This document shows positions 1 through 6,078 of a stretch of DNA of 7,383 bases, piece by piece. The translations under genes were made by a program, and so were the position numbers. The stretch comes from DATELY01 sp040513115 (lineage in GTDB: Bacteria > Pseudomonadota > Gammaproteobacteria > Steroidobacterales > Steroidobacteraceae). The stretch lies in NCBI GenBank assembly GCA_040513115.1, contig JBEVDW010000282.1, positions 1-7,383 on the forward strand. Direction: 5' to 3'. The first letter of the stretch is position 1. Each line of letters begins with the position of its first letter. A model generated the notes under the pieces. That model had not been told where the DNA came from. It ran no database searches and worked only from the letters and a program-made list of their open reading frames with translations.

Positions 1-208
1 TCGCCCCGAAGGTCTGATTCAGGTGGGTCTGCGAGCTCGTGAACAACTCCACCTCCTGCCCGCGGTAGTACAGGAAGGTCACGAAAAACAACGAGAAGAC
101 GATGATGTCTCCCACGATGAACATCCACACGCCGATCTCACCCGGCACATGCCCTACGGTTTTGTCTCGACTCATCCGCGACTCGATTGCGATTTCACTT
201 TCACTCAT
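1..208 (-). CDS. NorE-like / cytochrome c oxidase subunit III family protein, N-terminal 69 residues (cut by window edge)
   Basis: This is the first 69 codons of an integral membrane protein of the heme-copper oxidase subunit III superfamily, running off the left edge. After a short charged N-terminus, residues 19-34 carry the typical opening GHVPGEIGVWMFIVGD. This leads into transmembrane helix 1 (about 27-48), ends in FLYYR, and is followed by a SSQTHLNQTFG segment as in NorE-type proteins. Family members accompany nitric oxide reductases or terminal oxidases in the cytoplasmic membrane and are accessory rather than catalytic. The ATG at 208-206 overlaps the TGA of the upstream membrane-protein gene as ATGA, so translation is probably coupled; only a weak GGGA lies ahead of it. 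The family call is well supported. Whether it serves an oxidase or a NO reductase cannot be decided without the genes to the left. Confidence 0.85.
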   Translation of the reverse strand, partial: MSESEIAIESRMSRDKTVGHVPGEIGVWMFIVGDIIVFSLFFVTFLYYRGQEVELFTSSQTHLNQTFGA

Positions 209-915
209 GATTTCCCGTGGATTTCAGTTTGGGCTTGCTGTTTGGCCGCTTTGATGACGTATGCACTCATGACGAAAAACCAGGGTCCGAAAACCCCGGC
301 GGGTACCCAGAACGCGAGCAGCCCGTTCCAGGCGAATGCACCCGTCTTGAAGAAGGTCAGCAATCCACCCGGAATGAACAGTACAGCGGTCCAGACATTG
401 AAGAATGCCACCCAGCGCGGAAAGATCGGTTGCGCGCGTTTATCCGAGAGAATCGCAAAACCGATGCACAGGTTCTGTACGAACCCTAAGGTGAATGGCA
501 TGACGAAAGTCATCCAGGCGATGTCGTTCAACGTCTGCGTGACTTCGGGCGAGCGCTCGGGCCGGAACGCCGCTACGGTCCACATCATCGCCGGCAGAAA
601 GAACAACCACACACTGGCGATGCCCGCACCCAATTGCGCATACGTCAGCACGGGTGTGTCGCCGCGCTCGATGCGGCGGATCTGTGCTGAGATGGAGCTC
701 GCAAACGGCACCATCAACGCACCGGCGATCAGCATACAGAGGGTCGCAATGCGAATGCCCGTGGTGTTTTCCTGAAAGCTCGCGGCGATTTCCGCTGCTG
801 TCGCCGTCGGGGCGGGCGGTGGGATGAATCCCGCCGCGGGCCAAAGACCGCCGAACATCACGATCGGAACCAGAACTCCACACCAGGCACAGAGGATCTG
901 TGTTCTCGTATTCAT
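205..915 (-). CDS. Conserved-looking six-helix membrane protein of unknown function, coupled to a NorE-like gene
   Basis: This encodes a 236-residue, strongly hydrophobic protein that I do not recognise. About six transmembrane helices can be placed at residues 8-31, 54-76, 91-117, 132-156, 168-189 and 203-224. A proline-rich stretch (IPPPAPTATA, 31-40) follows helix 1 and a basic loop (QIRRIERGD, 78-86) follows helix 2. The tail after helix 6 is short and polar. No cofactor-binding motif is evident and there is no conserved histidine pattern of an oxidase catalytic subunit. The ATG at 915-913 has a good AGGGGG ribosome binding site at 931-926, ten bases upstream. The stop overlaps the start of the NorE-like gene by four bases. 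That coupling suggests a partner or assembly factor for the respiratory complex of which the next gene is part; this is inference from position only. Confidence 0.85.
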   Translation of the reverse strand: MNTRTQILCAWCGVLVPIVMFGGLWPAAGFIPPPAPTATAAEIAASFQENTTGIRIATLCMLIAGALMVPFASSISAQIRRIERGDTPVLTYAQLGAGIASVWLFFLPAMMWTVAAFRPERSPEVTQTLNDIAWMTFVMPFTLGFVQNLCIGFAILSDKRAQPIFPRWVAFFNVWTAVLFIPGGLLTFFKTGAFAWNGLLAFWVPAGVFGPWFFVMSAYVIKAAKQQAQTEIHGKS

Positions 916-1167
916 ATTGTTGTTACCCCCTGACGAATTTCACTCGAACTGTATATCGAATCCGACCTCACAATCACGCCGTAAGCGCGCGCACCGATAG
1001 CGCACCACGGCGTTGACGGCACCCTGTAGCACTCGTTCCACGCAAATCTCTCTCACACTTTCCCGGAATCCAGTGGCCCCCGCGCCGTAATGGGAACCTT
1101 GCGCTTTGCTCTTGCTCTACGTCACTCGATCATCGCGCGCCTTTTCATGACACGCAGTGCCTGACAT
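916..1167. other. Intergenic region upstream of the membrane-protein/NorE-like pair
   Basis: No gene is supported here on either strand. The end nearest 915 holds the ribosome binding site of the minus-strand membrane-protein gene. A TATACA hexamer on the minus strand (955-950) is a possible -10 box, but I find no convincing -35 at the proper spacing, so I do not call a promoter. The rest shows no clear repeat or hairpin. Some of it may be the eroded 5' flank of the diguanylate cyclase relic that follows. Confidence 0.4.
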
Positions 1168-1596
1168 GTGGCAAGCCTGACAGCACTGTTGATCAATATT
1201 TTCAACAGCGGCATCGATACCCGAGACCCGCGCTCGACAGATCGCATGCTGCTGCGGCGGATGCGGACGCTGAATGGGTACGCGCTCGGCCAGACGCTCA
1301 CCGCGATTCCGATGGCTGGCGTGTTTTGTTGCGTAGGGAACCACCTGAACAGCGTGTCGATGATCGCCCTTGCCGGCGGCCTTGCTGACGTGAGCAATAC
1401 CCGCAGCGTGCACTGATCACCGCACTGATTTTTGCGCCGCACAGAGATACGACTTCAAGCCGCTTTCCGCGGGTGAACGGCTCACGATGGCAGACATCGA
1501 CAAGTCAAGTCCATCAAAGACACCTACGGACACCTGTTCGGTGACGAGGTCCTGCTCCTCGTCGCACAACTGAGGTTGACGCGAGTGGCGAGTTGA
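1168..1596 (+). pseudogene. Decayed membrane-bound GGDEF diguanylate cyclase
   Basis: Remains of a c-di-GMP synthase gene lie scattered over all three plus-strand frames. From the GTG at 1168 to the TGA at 1414-1416 there is an N-terminal part: RRMRTLNGYALGQ followed by hydrophobic helices, the usual opening of a membrane-anchored diguanylate cyclase. A hydrophobic LITALIFA continues in another frame at 1413-1436. From 1442 a third frame reads into LTMADIDK. A missing base near 1505 shifts it, and the reading resumes as KSIKDTYGHLFGDEVLLLVA until the TGA at 1594-1596. DIDKFKSIKDTYGH..GDEVL is the well-known metal- and GTP-binding segment of GGDEF domains. The sequence between helices and DID is too short, and no GG(D/E)EF signature follows. 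It therefore cannot make an active enzyme. The frameshifts could in principle be sequencing errors, but the missing pieces argue for true decay. Confidence 0.8.
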
Positions 1597-1637
1597 AACC
1601 GAAGTTCGCGTCGGACGAAGACATCGAGCTATTCTGA
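1575..1637 (+). other. Coding-like tail fragment between the GGDEF relic and the cupin gene
   Basis: A plus-strand frame that differs from the preceding GGDEF frame reads VDASGELKPKF and then ASDEDIELF before a TGA at 1635-1637. Beyond the stop it continues as AEDATAHEG up to the cupin start. The composition, rich in charged residues with few rare codons, looks like former coding sequence rather than random reading. I do not recognise the parent protein. It may be the displaced 3' end of the same degraded gene or part of another lost gene. No promoter for the cupin gene could be recognised in this stretch. Confidence 0.3.
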
Positions 1638-1667
1638 GCGGAAGATGCGACAGCTCATGAGGGGATC

Positions 1668-2078
1668 ATGAATCGACACCGACTACGTCAGCGCACGGGC
1701 CTCGTCGCAGCGCTGCTCTTCGTTGCGTCGAGTGCGGGTTTGCAGGCACAGCCGCCTGGCCTCACGACGAAGGTACTGCTGAAGACAACCTACTCGGACG
1801 ATGCCGCGAAGGATGCTCTGGTGTTGAGCGCCGAGCTCGCGCCGATGGCAAGCACGGGGCGTCATATTCACCCCGGCGATGAATACGGCACGGTGCTGGA
1901 AGGCGAACTGGAAGTGCACGTGGAAGGCCAGGCGCCGCGTCGGATCAAGGCCGGGGAGGCGTATCACAACGCAAAGGGCGTGGTGCATGAAACGCGTAAC
2001 CCCACTCAATCGACGACGAGGCTGCTCAGCACCTTCATCGTCGACAAGGGGCAGCCGGTGATCCAGCCGGTGAAGTGA
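1668..2078 (+). CDS. Exported single-domain cupin protein
   Basis: This encodes a 136-residue protein with a Sec-type signal peptide: basic RHRLRQR at the N-terminus, a hydrophobic core at about 11-24, and likely cleavage after AGLQA (residue 27). The mature part is one cupin_2 barrel. Motif 1 reads GRHIHPGDEYGTVLEGELEV from residue 64, with putative metal ligands His66, His68 and Glu72. Motif 2 reads GEAYHNAKGVVHETRN from residue 96, with His107 as the fourth ligand. All four ligands are present, so a metal-binding periplasmic barrel is likely. The substrate or ligand cannot be told, because small cupins range from enzymes to sensors. The start is fixed by the signal peptide and a GAGGGG at 1659-1664, which is only three bases from the ATG and so unusually close. 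It is transcribed alone, towards the minus-strand cluster. Confidence 0.85.
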   Translation: MNRHRLRQRTGLVAALLFVASSAGLQAQPPGLTTKVLLKTTYSDDAAKDALVLSAELAPMASTGRHIHPGDEYGTVLEGELEVHVEGQAPRRIKAGEAYHNAKGVVHETRNPTQSTTRLLSTFIVDKGQPVIQPVK

Positions 2079-2099
2079 GTGGCGGTTGCCCCGCCCTGT

Positions 2100-2113
2100 C
2101 CGAGACGTCTCGG
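2100..2113. repeat. 14-bp perfect palindrome in the convergent gap
   Basis: CCGAGACGTCTCGG is its own reverse complement. It lies between the cupin stop and the stop of the ferredoxin reductase gene, and shares three bases with the next palindrome. It could form a short hairpin in either transcript or be a dimeric protein binding site. No T-run follows it directly. Confidence 0.6.
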
Positions 2114-2129
2114 CTGATCAGCCGGTTTT
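2111..2129 (+). terminator. Possible weak intrinsic terminator for the cupin gene
   Basis: CGGCTGATCAGCCG (2111-2124) is a perfect palindrome that folds as a five-pair CGGCT/AGCCG stem with a GATC loop. It is followed by G and then TTTT at 2126-2129 on the plus strand. It begins 32 bases after the cupin stop and extends over the last codons of the opposing reductase gene. The stem and T-run are both short, so termination would be weak. It could instead be a protein binding site. Confidence 0.35.
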
Positions 2130-3365
2130 CGCTTGCAGCAGCGACTTCAGCGGCACTGACTCATCGGCAAGCACGGCGGGCGATGGCTTCACGCGCTCCG
2201 CGATCAATCGCTTTGACAGCATGAAATCCTGCGCGCGGCTGACCGTGTCGACCGAGATCAACGCGCCCTCGCGCAGGTAGAACACACTGAAGGACTCCGT
2301 GCTCATGTCGCCGCGGACGACGTACTGATCGTAGCCTTCGGACAACCCCACCATCTGCAGCTTCAGGTTGTATTGATCGGACCAGAACCACGGGAGCGCG
2401 TTGTACGGGGTGGGCTTGCCGCAGATGGCCGCCGCGCAGACGCGCGCCTGCTCTGTTGCATTCGGCACAGATTCCAGGCGCAACCGCTTGCCGGGATAGA
2501 ACTCGTTCAGGTGGTTGGAACAGTCGCCGATCGCATAGATGTTGGGATCGGCAGTACGAGTGAACTGATCGACCACGATGCCGTTCGACACCTGCAAACC
2601 AGCAGCTTCCGCGAGCTCCGTGTTCGGTATCAGACCGATGCCGACGATGATGAGATCGGCCGGCAAGCGCGTACCATCCGCCAGGACGACAGTGTTGACA
2701 TGTGGATCGCCTTCGAACGCATGCACGCCGATGCCGGTGCGAATATCAACGCCGTGGCCACGATGCACGCGTTCATAGAACGCCGACAGGTCCGGCGTCG
2801 TCACGCGCGCGAGCACGCGCGGAAGTGCCTCCACCAACGTCACTTGCAGTTCTTTTTTGCGCCCGACGGCCGCGGCTTCCAACCCGATGTAGCCGCCGCC
2901 GATGATCACGAGCTTGCCGCCCGGAACGAATTGCTCCTTGAGCTTCAGGATGTCATCGATGGTGCGAACGTAGTGCACGTTTGGATGTTCGGCGCCGGGC
3001 AGCAACAACCGGCGTGCGCGTCCACCCGTTGCAAGAATCAGATGCGCATACGGCACTGTCGTGCCATCGAACAACCGCAGCTGGCGCGCGTCGCGATCGA
3101 TCGCCTCCGCGCCGATGCCGAAGCGGCAATCCACAGTGTGTTTTGCATAGGCGGTATTGGATTTGATGTACAGCGACTCGAGCGTCGCCTCGCCCGCCAG
3201 GAAGGTTTTCGACAGCGGTGGGCGACGATACGGTGCATACGCTTCATCGCCGATCAACGTAATCGGGCCCGTGTAGCCGGCTGAACGCAGAAACCCGGTG
3301 ACATCGGCACCCGCCTGTCCCGCCCCGACGATCACCACCCCACCACCCGCAATGGATGCGCTCAA
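2118..3365 (-). CDS. Ferredoxin reductase-type FAD/NADH oxidoreductase
   Basis: This is a 415-residue flavoprotein of the putidaredoxin/rhodocoxin reductase family, which passes electrons from NAD(P)H through FAD to a small iron-sulfur ferredoxin serving a P450 or ring-hydroxylating oxygenase. It shows the FAD dinucleotide-binding GAGQAG (14-19), PYRRPPLSK (45-53), ATGGRARRL (about 112-120), the second Rossmann motif GGGYIG (156-161), and the FAD-contacting YAIGDC (about 277-282). A C-terminal reductase domain follows. Glu179 at the end of the second strand of the NAD fold favours NADH over NADPH. It carries no [2Fe-2S] domain, so a separate ferredoxin is needed; none is in the window. Start: TTG at 3365-3363 is chosen because GGGAGG lies four bases ahead. 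A GTG at 3386 would add seven residues but has no ribosome binding site. The gene follows prpD by 27 bases, so it is probably co-transcribed. Confidence 0.88.
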   Translation of the reverse strand: MSASIAGGGVVIVGAGQAGADVTGFLRSAGYTGPITLIGDEAYAPYRRPPLSKTFLAGEATLESLYIKSNTAYAKHTVDCRFGIGAEAIDRDARQLRLFDGTTVPYAHLILATGGRARRLLLPGAEHPNVHYVRTIDDILKLKEQFVPGGKLVIIGGGYIGLEAAAVGRKKELQVTLVEALPRVLARVTTPDLSAFYERVHRGHGVDIRTGIGVHAFEGDPHVNTVVLADGTRLPADLIIVGIGLIPNTELAEAAGLQVSNGIVVDQFTRTADPNIYAIGDCSNHLNEFYPGKRLRLESVPNATEQARVCAAAICGKPTPYNALPWFWSDQYNLKLQMVGLSEGYDQYVVRGDMSTESFSVFYLREGALISVDTVSRAQDFMLSKRLIAERVKPSPAVLADESVPLKSLLQAKTG

Positions 3366-3369
3366 AGAA

Positions 3370-3375
3370 CCTCCC
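3370..3375 (-). promoter_or_regulatory. Shine-Dalgarno GGGAGG that favours a TTG start
   Basis: Read on the minus strand, GGGAGG (3375-3370) is followed by TTCT and then TTG AGC GCA. The resulting MSASIAGGG N-terminus places the FAD-binding strand where the family normally has it. The GTG 21 bases further upstream is preceded by TAGTTCGAA, which has no Shine-Dalgarno character. Confidence 0.55.
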
Positions 3376-3392
3376 GTTGATTCCACTTCGAA

Positions 3393-4847
3393 CTATCGAT
3401 TCATCACAAACGCCGCGACGAACTGATTCACCGGCATCTGCTCCACCTTCGCACGATCGGCAAACAGATTCTTGATCGCCGTCGTCTGCTGTGGCGAGAA
3501 GTGCGCAGCCACTGCAGCCTCGAACTTCCTGATCAACAGCGGCACACCTTCGGCACGACGCCTGCGATGCCCGATTGGGTAGTCCACCGAGATCCGTTCG
3601 GTCGACGCGCCATCCTTGAAGAACACTTGCACTGCATTGCCGATGTAGCGTTTGTCGGGCGCGTAGTACTCTTCGGTGAACTTCGGGTACTCGCGCACTT
3701 CGGTCTTCGCACGCAGCTCGTCGATTCGAGGATCGCGCGCGACACCGTCTTCGTAGTCCTCCGCCGTGAGCCGTCCGAACAGCAGCGCAATCGCGACGAT
3801 GTACTGAATGCAGTGATCGCGATCGGCAGGGTTGGCGAGGGGGCCGACCTTGTCGATGATACGGATCGCGGATTCCTGCGTTTCGATGACCACCTTCGCG
3901 ATGTCCCGCTCGCGCTCCTTCACGTGCGCATGCAGAACGAGAGCCGCCTCCGCTGCCGTCTGTGCATGAAACTCGGCCGGGAAGGAAATCTTGAACAGGA
4001 TGTTCTCCATCACATAGCTGCCGAAGCGTTGGGGGTACGACAAGGGTTTGCCCTTCAGCAGCACATCCTGAAATCCCCAGATCTTCGCCGAGAGCGCCGA
4101 CGGATATCCCATCTCACCATTCAACGCGATCAACGCATGGCGTACACCGCGACTCGTGGCGTCTCCCGCAGCCCAGCTCTTGCGCGAGCCGGTGTTCGGA
4201 GCCTGGCGATACGCCCGTAGCGCACCGCCATCGAGGAAGGCATTCGAGACTGCATTGATGACCTGATCGCGCGTGCCGCCGAGCAACACTGTCGTGACGG
4301 CCGTGGAAGCAATGCGAACGAGCAGTACGTGATCGAGGCCCACGCGATTGAAACTGTTCTCAAGCGCCGTCACCCCCTGGATCTCATGCGCTTTGATCAT
4401 GGCCGTCAGCACATCGCGCATGAGCGGGCCGCTCTTGCCTTGCAAGCTGGCCTTGCGCGCCAGGTAGTCCGTGATGGACAGAATGGCGCCCAGGTTATCC
4501 GAGGGGTGACTCCACTCAGCCGCGAGCCAGGTGTCGTTGAAATCGAGCCAGCGAATCATCGCGCCGATATTGAACGCGGCTTGCACCGGGTCGAGGTCGT
4601 ACGACGTGCCCGGCACACGCGCACCGCCGGACATGGTGGCGCCGGGCACGATCGGACCCAGAAGCTTCGTGCACGCTGGATGTTTCAGCGCCTGGAAGCC
4701 GCACGCCAGTGAATCCATCAAACAGTGGTAAGCGGTCTCGTACGCAAGCTCGCTGTCGATCTGAGCGGACAGCACATAGTCCGCGATATCGACCAACACC
4801 TGATCGGGTTCAGGTCGCTGCGCGGATTTGTAATCGAGGACGGACAT
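3393..4847 (-). CDS. prpD: 2-methylcitrate dehydratase PrpD
   Basis: This is a cytoplasmic MmgE/PrpD-family enzyme that dehydrates 2-methylcitrate to 2-methyl-cis-aconitate in the methylcitrate cycle. The 484 residues match the usual PrpD length (about 483 in E. coli). Stretches characteristic of true PrpD, rather than the wider family, run throughout: LLGPIVPG (62-69), RWLDFNDTWLAAEW (99-112), HPSDNLG (114-120), KAHEIQG (152-158), then ENSFNRVGLDHVLLV, SWAAGDATSRG, GEMGYPSAL, ENILFKISFPAEFHAQTA, NPADRDHCIQY and near the end EQMPVNQF. The frame stays open upstream to 4985, overlapping prpC, but that extension (46 residues, arginine- and serine-rich) looks non-coding. ATG 4847 gives the family N-terminus, although no clear Shine-Dalgarno precedes it. 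It is third in prpB-prpC-prpD, 79 bases after prpC, and close ahead of the ferredoxin reductase. Confidence 0.95.
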   Translation of the reverse strand: MSVLDYKSAQRPEPDQVLVDIADYVLSAQIDSELAYETAYHCLMDSLACGFQALKHPACTKLLGPIVPGATMSGGARVPGTSYDLDPVQAAFNIGAMIRWLDFNDTWLAAEWSHPSDNLGAILSITDYLARKASLQGKSGPLMRDVLTAMIKAHEIQGVTALENSFNRVGLDHVLLVRIASTAVTTVLLGGTRDQVINAVSNAFLDGGALRAYRQAPNTGSRKSWAAGDATSRGVRHALIALNGEMGYPSALSAKIWGFQDVLLKGKPLSYPQRFGSYVMENILFKISFPAEFHAQTAAEAALVLHAHVKERERDIAKVVIETQESAIRIIDKVGPLANPADRDHCIQYIVAIALLFGRLTAEDYEDGVARDPRIDELRAKTEVREYPKFTEEYYAPDKRYIGNAVQVFFKDGASTERISVDYPIGHRRRRAEGVPLLIRKFEAAVAAHFSPQQTTAIKNLFADRAKVEQMPVNQFVAAFVMNR

Positions 4848-4863
4848 GGATCGAGCATCAGGT

Positions 4864-4883
4864 CCACAGGCTGCAGCCAGAGG
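4864..4883. repeat. Imperfect inverted repeat in the prpC-prpD gap
   Basis: CCACAGGCTGCAGCCAGAGG pairs with itself at eight of ten positions around the perfect core GGCTGCAGCC (4869-4878). It sits 16 bases upstream of the prpD start, in the only sizeable gap (79 bases) between the prp genes. A hairpin here could influence mRNA processing or translation of prpD, which lacks an obvious ribosome binding site. There is no T-run, so it is not an intrinsic terminator. Confidence 0.35.
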
Positions 4884-4926
4884 TTCAGTGGCTTCTCGCC
4901 GCAGCCCGTAATCGTAAGAGTCGTGC

Positions 4927-6078
4927 TCAGGTGCGCTTATCGATCGGCACGAACTTGAGATTCTCCGGCCCCGTGTAGTTCGCACTCGGGCGGATGATCT
5001 TGCCGTCGATGCGCTGCTCGATGACGTGCGCCGACCAGCCTGTCGTACGCGCGATCACGAACAGCGGTGTGAACATGGCGGTCGGTACGCCCATCAAGTG
5101 ATAGGACACGGCCGAGAACCAATCCAGGTTCGGGAACATGTTCTTCACTTCCTTCATCACGCGCTCGAGGCGCTCGGCGATCTGATACATCTTCATGTCG
5201 CCGGTTGTTTCCCCGAGCTTACGCGCGACTTCTTTGATCACCTGATTGCGCGGATCGGAGATGGTGTACACCGGATGGCCGAAGCCGATGATCACTTCCT
5301 TGTTGGCGACGCGCTTGCGAATGTCCTCTTCGGCCTGATCCGGAGAGTCGTAGCGCTTCTGGATCTCGAACGCGACTTCATTGGCGCCACCATGCTTGGG
5401 TCCGCGCAGCGCGCCAATCGCACCGGTGATGCACGAATAGATGTCGGAGCCGGTGCCGGCAATGACACGGCCAGTGAAAGTCGAGGCGTTGAACTCATGC
5501 TCTGCGTACAGCACCAGCGAGGTGTGCATCGCACGGACCCACTCGGTCGAGGGCTTCTTCCCATGCAACAGATGCAGGAAGTGACCACCGACGGAGTCGT
5601 CGTCGGTTTCGACTTCGATGCGCTTGCCGGAGTGGCTGTAGTGATACCAATACGTGAGCATCGAGCCCAGGCTCGCGATCAGTCGATCGGCGATGTCGCG
5701 CGCGCCGGCAATGTTGTGATCTTCCTTCTCGGGCAACACGCAGCCGAGCACGGATGTGCCAGTGCGCAGCACATCCATTGGATGGCTCGACGGCGGCAGC
5801 TGCTCGAGCGCCGCCTTGACGGCCGCAGGCAGTCCGCGCAGCGCGAACAATTTCGCCTTGTACGCTTTCAGCTCGGAGCGCGTCGGCAGCTTGCCATGAA
5901 CCAACAGGTACGCGATTTCTTCGAATTCGCACTGTTCGGCGACATCCAGAATGTCGTAACCGCGATAGTGCAGATCGTTACCGCTGCGACCGACGGTACA
6001 CAGCGCCGTATTGCCGGCGGCGACGCCGGACAATGCAACCGACTTCTTTGGCTTGGGGCCTGCCGCTGCCTCGCTCAT
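4927..6078 (-). CDS. prpC: 2-methylcitrate synthase PrpC
   Basis: This 383-residue citrate-synthase-fold enzyme condenses propionyl-CoA with oxaloacetate to 2-methylcitrate in the cytoplasm. The catalytic triad can be read directly: His229 in GPKHGGANE, His268 in IGFGHPVY, and Asp319 in NLDWFSAVSYH. Other family landmarks are LHYRGYDI (36-43), AYLLVHGKLPT (56-66), HPMDVLRT (99-106), AEHEFNASTF (192-201) and, near the C-terminus, an IIRPSANYTGP-type segment. The compact length, close to the roughly 389 residues of E. coli PrpC, and the YSHSGKRIE segment (147-155) favour PrpC over the larger housekeeping citrate synthase. The neighbours prpB and prpD confirm this. The ATG at 6078 overlaps the prpB stop as ATGA. 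A strong GGGAGG sits eight bases ahead, inside the prpB 3' end, so the two are translationally coupled. Residual citrate synthase activity is possible, as in other PrpC enzymes. Confidence 0.96.
   Translation of the reverse strand: MSEAAAGPKPKKSVALSGVAAGNTALCTVGRSGNDLHYRGYDILDVAEQCEFEEIAYLLVHGKLPTRSELKAYKAKLFALRGLPAAVKAALEQLPPSSHPMDVLRTGTSVLGCVLPEKEDHNIAGARDIADRLIASLGSMLTYWYHYSHSGKRIEVETDDDSVGGHFLHLLHGKKPSTEWVRAMHTSLVLYAEHEFNASTFTGRVIAGTGSDIYSCITGAIGALRGPKHGGANEVAFEIQKRYDSPDQAEEDIRKRVANKEVIIGFGHPVYTISDPRNQVIKEVARKLGETTGDMKMYQIAERLERVMKEVKNMFPNLDWFSAVSYHLMGVPTAMFTPLFVIARTTGWSAHVIEQRIDGKIIRPSANYTGPENLKFVPIDKRT

Noticed and set aside
23..775. 250-codon plus-strand open frame across the two leftmost minus-strand genes
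   Set aside because: It crosses the ATGA junction of two coherent membrane-protein genes and its own translation shows no plausible protein features.
950..978. Minus-strand sigma70-like promoter upstream of the membrane-protein gene
   Set aside because: TATACA resembles a -10 box, but no acceptable -35 lies 16-18 bases upstream.
1117..1442. Minus-strand open frames of about 100 codons in the gap
   Set aside because: They are antisense to the diguanylate cyclase relic, whose plus-strand reading is recognisable; the minus readings match nothing I know.
2373..3284. 303-codon plus-strand open frame opposite the ferredoxin reductase
   Set aside because: Arginine-rich shadow of a gene whose FAD and NAD motifs are all in the minus frame.
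3501..4220. 239-codon plus-strand open frame opposite prpD
   Set aside because: Lies entirely within the highly conserved prpD coding sequence and shows no domain of its own.
4848..4985. 46-codon N-terminal extension of prpD
   Set aside because: It would overlap the end of prpC, has non-coding-like composition, and the family N-terminus and length agree with ATG 4847.
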